Part shown: positions 25,289 to 35,823 of the stretch, one piece after another
How the letters are laid out: each line of letters starts with the position of its first letter
Numbering within the stretch: the stretch's first letter is position 1
Assembly (NCBI RefSeq): GCF_010183535.1
Contig: NC_071331.1
Coordinates: 10,292,001-10,356,000, forward strand
Direction: 5' to 3'
DNA length: 64,000 bases
Source of the DNA: Caenorhabditis remanei
Taxonomy: Eukaryota > Nematoda > Chromadorea > Rhabditida > Rhabditidae
Translations under genes and position numbers: made by a program
Notes under the pieces: generated by a model
Told to the model about the DNA's origin: nothing
Database searches by the model: none
The model's input: the letters and a program-made list of their open reading frames with translations, nothing else

Positions 25289-25969
25289 CAGGGTGCTCCA
25301 CCGATACTTCAAAACCGATTAAAATCGGTTATTGGTAAGAAAATCGGTTAAAATATTCGTCGGTTTTTAGAAAAATAAATCGGTTTTTCTCCGGGGAAAA
25401 ATCGGCAAAAATCGATTTTCTTCGATTGTGTTTTGAAAAAAAACCGTTCGGTTTCGGTTTTCATCGGTTTAGAAACCGGTTAAAAAACCGATTATTCTTC
25501 GATTTTTACCGATTTTTGCCCATTTTCATCGGTTTTTTCTTAAAGTTCAAGTTCTACAGTAGTTTGTCACGTTTCTATCATATTTTGCACTGTTCTCAAT
25601 TTAGATTTTACGTTAAAATTGATAATTTCTCATCTTTTTTCAAATTTTCAATAAAAATAGAAAAAACGTGTGAAGTTATTGAAACGTGACAAACTGCCGT
25701 AGAATTTGAACTTTCAGAAAAAACCGATGAAAATCGGCAAAAATTGGCAAAAATCGAAGAATAATCGGTTTCTAAACCGATGAAAACCGAAACCGAACGG
25801 TTTTTTTTCAAAACACAATCGAAGAAAATCGATTTTTTCCGATTTTTGTTCGGTTTCAAACCGGTTTTTGTTTTGGAAAAACCGGTTGAATTTAATCGGT
25901 TGAGGAAACGATTTTCACCGGTTGAAAAAAACCGGTTTTCTTTGATTTTACCGCCGGTGGAGCACCCTG
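25289..25969. mobile_element. hAT-like foldback element, 681 bp
   Basis: Ends are CAGGGTGCTCCACCG and CGGTGGAGCACCCTG. An exact 8-bp duplication ATCATAAT lies at 25281-25288 and 25970-25977. The interior is a long imperfect palindrome of AACCGAT, CGGTTTT and AAAATCGG words and has no transposase. It lies in the 3' flank of the v-SNARE exon-3 fragment, whose interrupted sequence continues on the other side. CAGGG termini with an 8-bp duplication indicate hAT. Confidence 0.88.
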
Positions 25970-26329
25970 ATCATAATCAACACTTATTTTTTGAAAATTG
26001 TTTAAAAAAAGAGAAATATGAAGTTCTTTTCCTGAAATTTCATGTGAAATTTTACAGACTATTCTCCATGTCTTAGAAGGTGGAAGTATTAGACTTTGGT
26101 GTGAAGACGATTTTCGTATGAAGCAAAAAAAAGAATGCGCTAACACTGAATTAGATAGTTCTGAGAATGAAATGAAACTCAAAAACTTCTACTATTTTTC
26201 CTTGTAAAAACTAACTTTTCGGTTTCAAAAATTGAATTTGAACAAAGTCTAAAAATTCTAGGAATTATTTTTTGGAATACGCAAATAACCTACTTCTGTT
26301 TTTATCGAAATATTCAGCTCAGGGTTCAC

Positions 26330-26520
26330 GTAACTTATTTAAAAAATCTCACCCGGACTATGCCGTAGTCGTCCCACTTCTTGTCTCCGGAGATTACTCA
26401 TAGTTAGGTTGGATCTGTTCGGGTTACACGATTTCTGCTAACACAATCATAATGTGAACGATTTCGAAATAAATTATTTGTCTAGAATCAGAAGCTGCAA
26501 CAAACCTAAAATAGAAATCA
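26330..26520 (-). pseudogene. Minor RhoGAP relic (exon 12/13 scraps)
   Basis: Short matches to exon 13 (about 26355-26410) and to the start of exon 12 (GATCTGTTCGGGTTACACGA at about 26412) are all that remain. The surrounding 25,970-27,500 is otherwise decayed flank of the duplicated unit. Confidence 0.55.
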
Positions 26521-26984
26521 GATGTTTTCCGTTGTCTCCTTCGACATATGGAAACGAGTATAGGTACTTGAAAAAAAAACGCATTATTCTGAATTCAATG
26601 TTTTATAAGCCGCTAAAATACTCAAGTTTCGAAGGTGTTGATAATGAAATGATAGTTTAAATGGTTAATTTGAGGACATTTCAGATTTACTATTAGCATA
26701 ACGAGCGTAAGAAGTGTATGCAACTTTACTAAATAAAGTTTCAACATCAGTTTTTTAATATTTACTGTTTCACGATGCTTTTGCTTTTTAATTTAGTCCA
26801 ATAATCAAGTTTTTAGTAATATTCATTTTACATTAGTTTTGCAAGCCTTATTGCTGAATACTCAGTATGAAAATTGAACAACAAGCTAAAACCCTAGAAA
26901 TTTCGATCCACCAAAAACATCCTATTATGCACCGAAGACTCCTATTATACTATCACTTTTCTCTCACAATTCACAGAACTAAAA

Positions 26985-27229
26985 TGCCAGAAAAGTCTAT
27001 TCCCTACAAGGTTTGTGGAATATTTAAATTTTGGGGCAGTTAAAGTTATTTGGGTCGTTCTAGCTTGTATCGTTCATCAAAATATAGGAAATGGGTGTGA
27101 TGTTCTAGAATTGCTATCGAGTTACATTCATACTTGTATTTTATTTTTCAGCACGTCAGAATTATTATACAAGAGATAAAGAAATTGTTTCACTATCGAT
27201 CCTCCAAAAACTCCTGGAATTATGGATGA
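26985..27229 (+). CDS. Possible two-exon small peptide (uncertain)
   Basis: An ATG at 26985 (MPEKSIPYK, exon 26985-27011) with a GT donor can join an exon at 27152-27229 after TTTTTCAG (HVRIIIQEIKKLFHYRSSKN and a stop), giving 34 residues. Related exon-2-like blocks occur near 17,035, 32,940 and 46,295. Near 46,170 the first exon reads MSEKSIP then stops, so conservation is poor. I do not recognise it, and it may be fortuitous structure inside the duplicated unit. Confidence 0.2.
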
Positions 27230-27552
27230 AACTGAACATTCTTTTCACTTTTAATGGGAATGCAATCTTTTATTATTATACAGTCTTCATGAAAAAAATA
27301 TTCAAATCTGAATTTTTGAATTGTTTTATGAAACTGACGGTTTCAGAAGTTTCGTATTTGATCTACCAACTGGAATTTCCTAATTCACGAACGATATCTA
27401 AAATAAAAATTTAGCATTGCAAGCCAATATTGGCAAACATTTTCCATCCCCTCTTCATCCTGTTTTGAAGTCAAAAATTAACAAATTTATCATCAAAAGA
27501 TTCAACAAATAATGCATAAGAAAATAATGGGCCCGAGTTTAATCGAATCACT

Positions 27553-29712
27553 TCACAGAAGCGTATTGAGAGAGAAAAGTGAATCGGAATTGATGATGAG
27601 TAGTTCCAATGCCAATTGAAATGCAATTATACCAGATGATAGTTCTTCATACCACACCGGTCTGAAAAATACGTATTTAAAAAAATTTAGGTTTCAGGTG
27701 GGAATCAAAAATATTTCATTTTTTCTTAGTAATGGTTTGTAGCGGCACTGTGAATTTAACTTTCCCAACATACCTGAAGAGAGTGGGTGTCCAAACTTTT
27801 GACAAATTATTCGAATTCATGACGGTCTTTGGTGAACATGACACTTTTGCAAGATGTTTGACTAGATACCGGAGAACTGTTTGGTTTGAATGGGGCAGGT
27901 GGGATAGGGCTTCACGGATTCCGTCGATTCTCTGGAAAATAGATCCATGTAAAATTTACAAATTAGTGCAAATTAGGAATCATAGATTTTATGAGCAATT
28001 AGAAACTGAAAATGTCAAAATAATCCGTTTCACCTACTTGATTTATTTTCAAGATTTTCTATGCCTTCTAATATTTCAATGATACTATATCTCTTACTTT
28101 CTCCACGGATTCCGTCGATTTTCTGGAAAACAGATAAAGAGTTGATGATGACGTATTAGACTTATTATAAATCATAGATTTTGTAAAAGATTAGAAACTC
28201 AAATGTCAAACTAATCCGTTTCACCAACTTTTTTTATTTTCAAGATTTTCTATAGCACCTAATATTGCGACCAAATATAATAACCGCTCACCTCCTTATC
28301 ATCCGCAGCCATCATAACTTGTTTCCACCTTGAATGATAATCAGTTGGAATCAGAGATTCTGGAAGACAAGAGAAGAAACTTTTGAGCGCTGTAGCTGCC
28401 ACGTGGACAGGTGTATCAAATGAGGAGACGTCGAATTCGCCCTGGAATTTTATATGATTGCATACATTTCAGTTTCAAAGATGTTTTGAAAGCATTGATA
28501 CTTTAAAAGCAATGTTTTAACTCACACTTTTCAAAAACCTCTTCTCCACATCGGCTAGATGTGTTTACATGGTGAGAATCAACAACTAAGAGTTCTCGAC
28601 GTCTTATATAGGCAGATCTTCTTGCCACGTGTGACCTCAGGGTTGGACGTTCACTAGGCTAGGCCATTGCTAGTTCACGCCACAACAGTTCAAAAACCTC
28701 TTCTCCACATCGGCTAGATGTGTTTGGTTTCCAGGCACCCGATATAATCCTTCTTGTTCGAATCCTCCGTTCTGAATTTCAATGATCAGAATTGTTTCAA
28801 ATCAGGTAAGCTTACATTCTCAATAAACTCAATGCACTTCTCCAAGTAAACCGGAATCCCAGAAGTGGAAGTTGAGCATAACAATTCCAGATTCTCATTC
28901 GATGCAATCACTCCTTGAGTACTGGTACTGGCTGGTGTGTAGCTGATGAGGGAGGTACCGTTTTCAGATTGACAAAGTCCAGAAAAGACTGCTTTGTGAA
29001 ACTGAAAGTTTGAATTGAAATAGAAACTTACATCATGAGTTGCACTTTTATTCTTCATCAGTCGTTTCGAGGATTTCGATGGAAGCCATGATAATACATT
29101 CGACACTTTTTCCGTCGTACTGTCTGATATTATTATGGATTTTAATGGTGCAGATGCTCAACAACTGTTGAAATGAGATGTTTGTCAAAAAATGTGAAAT
29201 TCGAAACAGTATTTTTACGTAATTGTTTCAGATAGTTTTCTGTTTGTTTAGCTAAAAAATAAGCTCTAATTACACTCTTCCGGGTAGAACTCACTCAAAG
29301 ACGAATACAACTTTGCCTTCCTATCAGTTCTCGGTGACTGTGGCAGAGATCTTGTTGCCATTTTCTCCAGAAACGAAGAGATTTGTTCAGGAGATGTTGT
29401 CACTGAGCTCTTCTTCTTATTCTCCTCTTTACTCTTTTTCTCCTCCCCATCCGTATCCAATAGGTTTTTTCTCAACCGGAATGACGTGGCAACTTTACGA
29501 ACAAATCGATTTCCTTTCTCTTTTTCTGGAACTTTTGTTAGAGATTCAATCGAAAGGGATTTCTGTTTCTGTTCAGCAGTCATTGCAGTTTCTGGATGGA
29601 GTTGGAATAGATTTGATGTTCGATGCAGACGATTTATGGAGTCTGTTGACAGAGAGACACATGAGGTACGGGAACGACGGGAGACATCAGCGGATACTGC
29701 TCGGGGTGCTGG
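27553..29712 (-). pseudogene. RhoGAP 3'-half copy D (broken)
   Basis: Exons 20 to 14 are recognisable on the minus strand (20 at 27553 to about 27665, 19 near 27770-27935, 18 near 28290-28443, 17 at about 28690-28775, 16 near 28816-28957, 15 near 29032-29125, 14 at about 29294-29712). Exon 17 is interrupted: a partial duplicate lies at about 28531-28566 and roughly 120 bp of foreign sequence separate it from the full copy, which lost its donor and runs into a stop. The exon-16 acceptor is deleted, leaving intron 15 open in frame. Exon 13 follows in inverted orientation. Confidence 0.85.
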
Positions 29713-29715
29713 AAT

Positions 29716-30348
29716 ACCCTCTCCCGCGTAGTGATGTTGATATTTTTGGGTAATTGTTGTCAGACCACTTCCTAAGCCACCGCAATAAGAACCTTCCTCA
29801 TCAAAACATTCATTGGATAAAGTGAAATTTGCTAAACATACAGCCATAAACAAACGACCAAAGAAATATGTACAATAGTGATCAGATATAGAAACTATGA
29901 AACATACCATTCCTCAAAACATAACTATCCTCAATATTTTGAGCCTATTTTCGTTATTTGAGTTACTATTTCCCAAAAAAAAAAACACGGAGTAAAGGTG
30001 CTATAACTTTTAAATATATGTGAATAGTATGAAACAGAAATATTGCATTTTCAGGACGCTGTACACACAATCATCCAAGTTAATGGATCATCTCCGAAAA
30101 CACCGTCAAGCTACCACCATAACTATGAGTCATCTCCGGAGACAAGGAGTACGACGTCTACTGTTTCCGGATCGAGTCCAGGTGAGAGTTTTAGAATTTT
30201 ACCAGTTTACAGCGGACATTATGGTAGAAATCTATTATTATTATTTTGTATGACGATGAAACTGTTAATTTTTTCATAATGTGTTTCAACTTATTTTGAA
30301 ATTGAGCGGGATATGTTTTCAATATTCTGTAATATCCCGCTTCACGTA
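29716..30348 (+). pseudogene. Inverted RhoGAP intron 12-exon 13-intron 13 segment
   Basis: In all other copies exon 13 (DAVHTIIQVNGSSPKTP, HHNYESSPETRSTTSTVSG) is on the minus strand. Here it lies at about 30055-30182 on the plus strand, with TTTTCAG before it and a GT donor after it. The left edge joins exon-14-side sequence (GCTGGAATAC) to intron-12 sequence (CCTCTCCCGCGTAGTG). The right edge ends in reversed intron-13 sequence (ATCCCGCTTCACGTA). It is a simple inversion of about 630 bp. Confidence 0.88.
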
Positions 30349-31059
30349 AATTGATTGTAACTGACACACGACATTTCACGCATTTTTCTCGTTTTTCCTT
30401 CTTCTTGCATCCACAACGGTTACAGTAGTAATGTGTTTTCCGAATTAGTGATTTTTCAACATGACCAATTAGCCGCAAAACATCTTTTTTCTGAAATAAA
30501 ACATGAATACTTCTTTTTTCGTTCGGGTTGTTGGGTTACTGTGAAAATTGGCGATGATCCATATAAAACGGTCATCAAATTATCCAATCTATCAATGGAC
30601 TCATTAGAAAGTTTTTCCTGACACACGAAATTGACGTAACATCGCAGTCGATAGTCCGCTTCGTCCACTTCGTCTACTTTTTCTTCTGACCAATTCCCGT
30701 CCAAATTGATATCATCGTCAGCTATTCCTATCGAAACCATTGTATTCTCATGAACACTCGCGCTCCTCTCTTCATCCCATTCTTCCCAATATTCATTATT
30801 ATCTGAAAACATACAGTAATTCAATGCTGAAGTTTTTCGAATTACCTCCAGTTTCGTTCTCTTCTTGACTACTGTGATAAAAATTTGTTGAATCATTCAC
30901 GTCCGATTCGCTACCGTCATCTTCCTCGAGGCTTGGATCACGCATCTCCTCGTTATTTAAATGATTAACTTCACCGAACAACTCTGATAAATTGAATTAT
31001 TTATTGTAAAACTTGAACCACTCACTTATTCTATCGACCTTCCTACTTGGATCCTTCAT
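30349..31059 (-). pseudogene. Truncated gene with acidic N-terminus and zinc-ribbon motif, probably transposon-derived
   Basis: Minus-strand exons 31026-31059, 30846-30983, 30540-30802 and about 30349-30490 can be joined in phase, with short introns of typical nematode size. The product begins MKDPSRKVDRIS, is rich in D/E through its first 100 residues, then has KDVLRLIGHVEKSLIRK followed by CNRCG...CVKC, a four-cysteine zinc-ribbon pattern. The frame then runs into inverted RhoGAP intron DNA, so the C-terminus is lost. I do not recognise the family. The layout (acidic head, basic zinc ribbon, no counterpart in sister copies, adjoining GC-rich repeats) suggests the 5' part of a DNA transposon gene. 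Confidence 0.5.
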
Positions 31060-31179
31060 ATCGGAAATATTTTTATTCGAAAAGTTGAATGTAGTAGATT
31101 GCGAGAATAAATGAAGAAAGAGATGATAAGAATGAAAAAATACTTTAAAAGTTTAAATGAAGAATTTGCGCGCAATCAA

Positions 31180-31495
31180 CAGGATCGGTGCCAAAAGCTG
31201 ATCCTTTGCGCCTGCCGTTTAGCTGCCACCTAGCCGCCACCTAGCCGCCACATAGGTGCCGTTTAGGTGCCACCACCTAGCCGCCGCATGGGTGCCGGTT
31301 AGCTGCCAAACGCCACTTAGATGCCAGATACTCCCCGACTTGACCTTATTCGCCGTTTCGATCCCATTTCGGTGCCACACCGGCTAACTCCCATTTACTT
31401 CGGCTAACTGCCATTTTTCACGGCTAACTGCCGTTTCCAGCGGCTAACTCCCGAAACTCGTGGCTAACTCCCAGATAGGTGCCACCCACGCGCCA
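31180..31495. repeat. GC-rich array of GGCTAACTGCC and TAGGTGCC motifs
   Basis: The first part has many interleaved CTAGCCGCC, TAGGTGCC and TTAGCTGCC words. The second part has six spaced copies of GGCTAACTCCC or GGCTAACTGCC between about 31,380 and 31,470. Composition is strikingly GC-rich against an AT-rich background. It lies between the zinc-ribbon gene fragment and resumed RhoGAP flank (about 31,520). It resembles subterminal repeat arrays of DNA transposons. Confidence 0.75.
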
Positions 31496-31519
31496 AAAAT
31501 TACGTGAGTATGTAATTTG

Positions 31520-32617
31520 AAAATGTTTAGGTTTCAGGTAGGAATCAAAATTATTTCATTTTTTCTTAGCAATATTTTCTATTTCGCTTTACATGTTATA
31601 CTAAAATTGATCTAATTGTTCAACCAATAGGAGAAATTACCAAAAGTGGAGTCTTCCATCGACACACTATAAGTGATTGAGTTCACAACTTTGAGAAATG
31701 TGATTTTTCTGTAGTTAAAGTATCACATACTAAAAGACCATATCAACAGGAGTTGTACATTCTGTGAGTTGTAGAGGAGGAGTATTCATTCCAGTCTTTC
31801 TGTGAATTATCAATGACAATCCACACTATTTAATACCACAGTCGAAAACTTTTTGAAATGTGTTGGCAAGGATGAAAATTGTGACATGAATTCGGCATCT
31901 TTTTCCGAGTTAAACCTTCAGCGAAGGGTAGTTCTGCGACTTCAATTCCTCTGTTCGCCTCCAAATTACAATTGATTTAACCCTCGTTTAGTTTTAACAG
32001 GAAGTTGGTATTGTACAGTAATCACCACAGAAAAGTCAAGTGACTCGGCCTAGATCGAACCCCAGCAGACATCGTCGAACGAAAACGATGACAAATGAAA
32101 TTTATGCCTTCCCTGCACAACGTATATAACTGGAATCTTCTAGACAAAAGCAAAACTATGATCTAAAGCTACTGCTATTTCAATATGCAAAAAAAGAAAG
32201 CTATTCGCGAGTCCTCAGCTCCACGCGGTCAAAAAGTCCACCACCTCCATGATGTTGCTCATCCGCATATTACACAACCGACAACGTATATTCTCACTTA
32301 TATTTGCAAAATAGTTCCTGCTCAGATAAATTTCAGCTGTAACCTTCCTCTAACGAATTATAATACATTCGGGGTAATCCAGCGTGTTACCGCTGAACAG
32401 GACTTCGAAACTTGAAATCAAGTCGAGAAATGGGTCAAAGTTTATTTTAGCTTGTAATAACCGGAGTTTTGGCAGGAGGATATCGGGAACGTACCCAGTA
32501 AACATCAGACTGATGTGTACCAAGATAGTCACTACGTATGCTATTGGGCATGCTTTCTGTCTGAATAGGAATGACTTGAGTTATGGTCAAAAACTTTCTT
32601 GCCAACCTAATACATTC
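31520..32617. other. Spacer, no gene recognised
   Basis: The left edge (about 31,520-31,580) matches the RhoGAP intron-19 flank. The remainder has no match to the other copies that I can see and no supported exon chain. A minus-strand frame at 32350-32532 is open for 60 codons but is unrecognised. Confidence 0.45.
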
Positions 32618-34220
32618 GATACTTTTTCAGTCGTACTGTCTGAAATTATTCTGGAGATATTCCGAATCGAGCTGAAAAAGGTTTCGTTGGGATGAATGTA
32701 CTTAGTGCGAAAACTTTCGAAGAATAGTTCATATCGGTTCTGTGAAACATAAAATTCATGGTGACTGAGGTGAGACAGAAAAAACACTTTTCTGACTTTC
32801 CAACATGATAACTACGAACTGGGTTCTTTCTACGGTTTCAAAAACTGTATATTATATTCAGAAGGAGGAGAAAACTGATGTCTCTACGGTTCCAATCAAT
32901 ACGTTCCCATATTTGTAGTTTCAGTTTCAACACTCCAGAATTACTGCACAAACGACAAAGAAGCCCCTATCGATCATCCAACAATATACTGGCATTACGA
33001 TTGGGTTGAAACTGAACATTCTTCACATTTTTAGTAGGAATGCGAACCAAATATTCTAATCTGAATTTTCGAGTTGGTTTACAAAATTGACGGTTTCAAA
33101 AGTTTCGTATTTTATTTACCAACTTGCATTTTCTAATTGACTTCGGCCGGATAATTCAGATTTAAAATGTGGCAAAAATGTTTTTTTCCTAAATGTTTTT
33201 GGGACGGGAAACAATATTCAAATCAAAATTTAACGTCAGACTATAAAAAAGTAACAAATTTATTATCAAAAGATTCAACAAATAATGCATAAGAAAATAA
33301 TGGGCCCGAGTTTAATCGAATCACTTCACAGAAGCGTATTGAGAGAGAAAAGTGAATCGGAATTGATGATGAGTAGTTCCAATGCCAATTGAAATGCAAT
33401 TATACCAGATGATAGTTCTTGATACGAAGTGAACACCGGTCTGCAAATTAGTTTTTGAATAAAAATTTTGGTTTCAATTAAGAATCAAAATTATTGTCTT
33501 TTTTCTTATTTTAGTAATAGCAATATTTCTGTTGTCAATCCAACTTTTCCTCCATACCTGAAGAGGGTGGGTGTCCAAACTTTTGACAAATTATTCGAAT
33601 TCATGACGGTGGTGAACATGACACTTTTGCAAGATGTTTGACTAGATACCGGAGAACTGTTTGGTTTGAATGAGGCAGCTGAGATAGGGCTTCACGGATT
33701 CCGTCGATTTTCTGGAAAATATGGAATTAGGCATATTAGGAATCATAGATTTTATGAGCAAGTAGAAACTGAAAATGTCAAAATAATCCGTTTCATCTAC
33801 TTCTTTTATTTTTAAGATTCTCTATTTTATCTAATTATATGAGCCCTCACCTCTTTATCATCCGCAGCGATCATAACTTGTTTCCATCTCGAATGATAAT
33901 CCGTTGGAATCAGAGATTCTGGAAGACAAGAGAAGAAAGTTTTGAGAGCTGTAGCTGCCACGTGGACAGGTGTATCGAATGAGGAGACGTCGAATTCACC
34001 CTAAAAATGTACATGATTGAATGAAAAGCAGTTTCAAAATTGTTTTAAAAGCATTGATACTTCAAAAATAGTTGTTTGTCAGTTGAAAACATACACTTTT
34101 CAAAAACCTCTTCTCCACTTCGGCGAGATGTGTTTGGTTTCCAGGTACCCGATACAATCCTTCTTGCTCGAATCCTCCGTTCTAAATTTCAATTTTAAGT
34201 ACAATTTCAGTTTCGGTAAC
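32618..34220 (-). repeat. Tandem repeat unit 1 of 1,603 bp
   Basis: This block and 34221-35823 appear identical by eye. Each begins with a chimeric join of the exon-15 upstream edge (GTCGTACTGTCTG) to the 5' edge of exon 9 (CGAATCGAGCTG). It continues through flank and 3' sequence, and ends after exons 20, 19, 18 and 17. Both copies carry the same 4-bp deletion in exon 19 (GACGGTGGTGAAC for GACGGTCTTTGGTGAAC). Unit 1 contributes only dead exons. Confidence 0.9.
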
Positions 34221-35823
34221 GATACTTTTTCAGTCGTACTGTCTGAAATTATTCTGGAGATATTCCGAATCGAGCTGAAAAAGGTTTCGTTGGGATGAAT
34301 GTACTTAGTGCGAAAACTTTCGAAGAATAGTTCATATCGGTTCTGTGAAACATAAAATTCATGGTGACTGAGGTGAGACAGAAAAAACACTTTTCTGACT
34401 TTCCAACATGATAACTACGAACTGGGTTCTTTCTACGGTTTCAAAAACTGTATATTATATTCAGAAGGAGGAGAAAACTGATGTCTCTACGGTTCCAATC
34501 AATACGTTCCCATATTTGTAGTTTCAGTTTCAACACTCCAGAATTACTGCACAAACGACAAAGAAGCCCCTATCGATCATCCAACAATATACTGGCATTA
34601 CGATTGGGTTGAAACTGAACATTCTTCACATTTTTAGTAGGAATGCGAACCAAATATTCTAATCTGAATTTTCGAGTTGGTTTACAAAATTGACGGTTTC
34701 AAAAGTTTCGTATTTTATTTACCAACTTGCATTTTCTAATTGACTTCGGCCGGATAATTCAGATTTAAAATGTGGCAAAAATGTTTTTTTCCTAAATGTT
34801 TTTGGGACGGGAAACAATATTCAAATCAAAATTTAACGTCAGACTATAAAAAAGTAACAAATTTATTATCAAAAGATTCAACAAATAATGCATAAGAAAA
34901 TAATGGGCCCGAGTTTAATCGAATCACTTCACAGAAGCGTATTGAGAGAGAAAAGTGAATCGGAATTGATGATGAGTAGTTCCAATGCCAATTGAAATGC
35001 AATTATACCAGATGATAGTTCTTGATACGAAGTGAACACCGGTCTGCAAATTAGTTTTTGAATAAAAATTTTGGTTTCAATTAAGAATCAAAATTATTGT
35101 CTTTTTTCTTATTTTAGTAATAGCAATATTTCTGTTGTCAATCCAACTTTTCCTCCATACCTGAAGAGGGTGGGTGTCCAAACTTTTGACAAATTATTCG
35201 AATTCATGACGGTGGTGAACATGACACTTTTGCAAGATGTTTGACTAGATACCGGAGAACTGTTTGGTTTGAATGAGGCAGCTGAGATAGGGCTTCACGG
35301 ATTCCGTCGATTTTCTGGAAAATATGGAATTAGGCATATTAGGAATCATAGATTTTATGAGCAAGTAGAAACTGAAAATGTCAAAATAATCCGTTTCATC
35401 TACTTCTTTTATTTTTAAGATTCTCTATTTTATCTAATTATATGAGCCCTCACCTCTTTATCATCCGCAGCGATCATAACTTGTTTCCATCTCGAATGAT
35501 AATCCGTTGGAATCAGAGATTCTGGAAGACAAGAGAAGAAAGTTTTGAGAGCTGTAGCTGCCACGTGGACAGGTGTATCGAATGAGGAGACGTCGAATTC
35601 ACCCTAAAAATGTACATGATTGAATGAAAAGCAGTTTCAAAATTGTTTTAAAAGCATTGATACTTCAAAAATAGTTGTTTGTCAGTTGAAAACATACACT
35701 TTTCAAAAACCTCTTCTCCACTTCGGCGAGATGTGTTTGGTTTCCAGGTACCCGATACAATCCTTCTTGCTCGAATCCTCCGTTCTAAATTTCAATTTTA
35801 AGTACAATTTCAGTTTCGGTAAG
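34221..35823 (-). repeat. Tandem repeat unit 2 of 1,603 bp
   Basis: This unit exactly follows unit 1 in phase. Its right end runs into the real exon-16 region (TTTCGGTAAGCTTACATTC), so it is probably the parental copy and unit 1 the added one. It supplies exons 20-17 of RhoGAP copy C. Confidence 0.9.

Noticed and set aside
25426..26182. Several open frames of 80-100 codons
   Set aside because: They lie inside the palindromic hAT-like element and read its low-complexity AACCGAT repeats.
28755..28775. TTCGAATCC, resembling a tRNA T-loop (several places)
   Set aside because: It is part of RhoGAP exon 17 (GGFEQEG codons on the other strand); no cloverleaf can be built.
31180..31495. CRISPR-like regularly spaced repeats
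   Set aside because: Eukaryotic DNA; motif copies vary in sequence and orientation and there are no unique spacers of constant length.
32350..32532. 60-codon minus-strand frame (LPKLRLLQAKINFDPFLDL)
   Set aside because: Looks protein-like but has no family I can name, no splice partners and no second copy.
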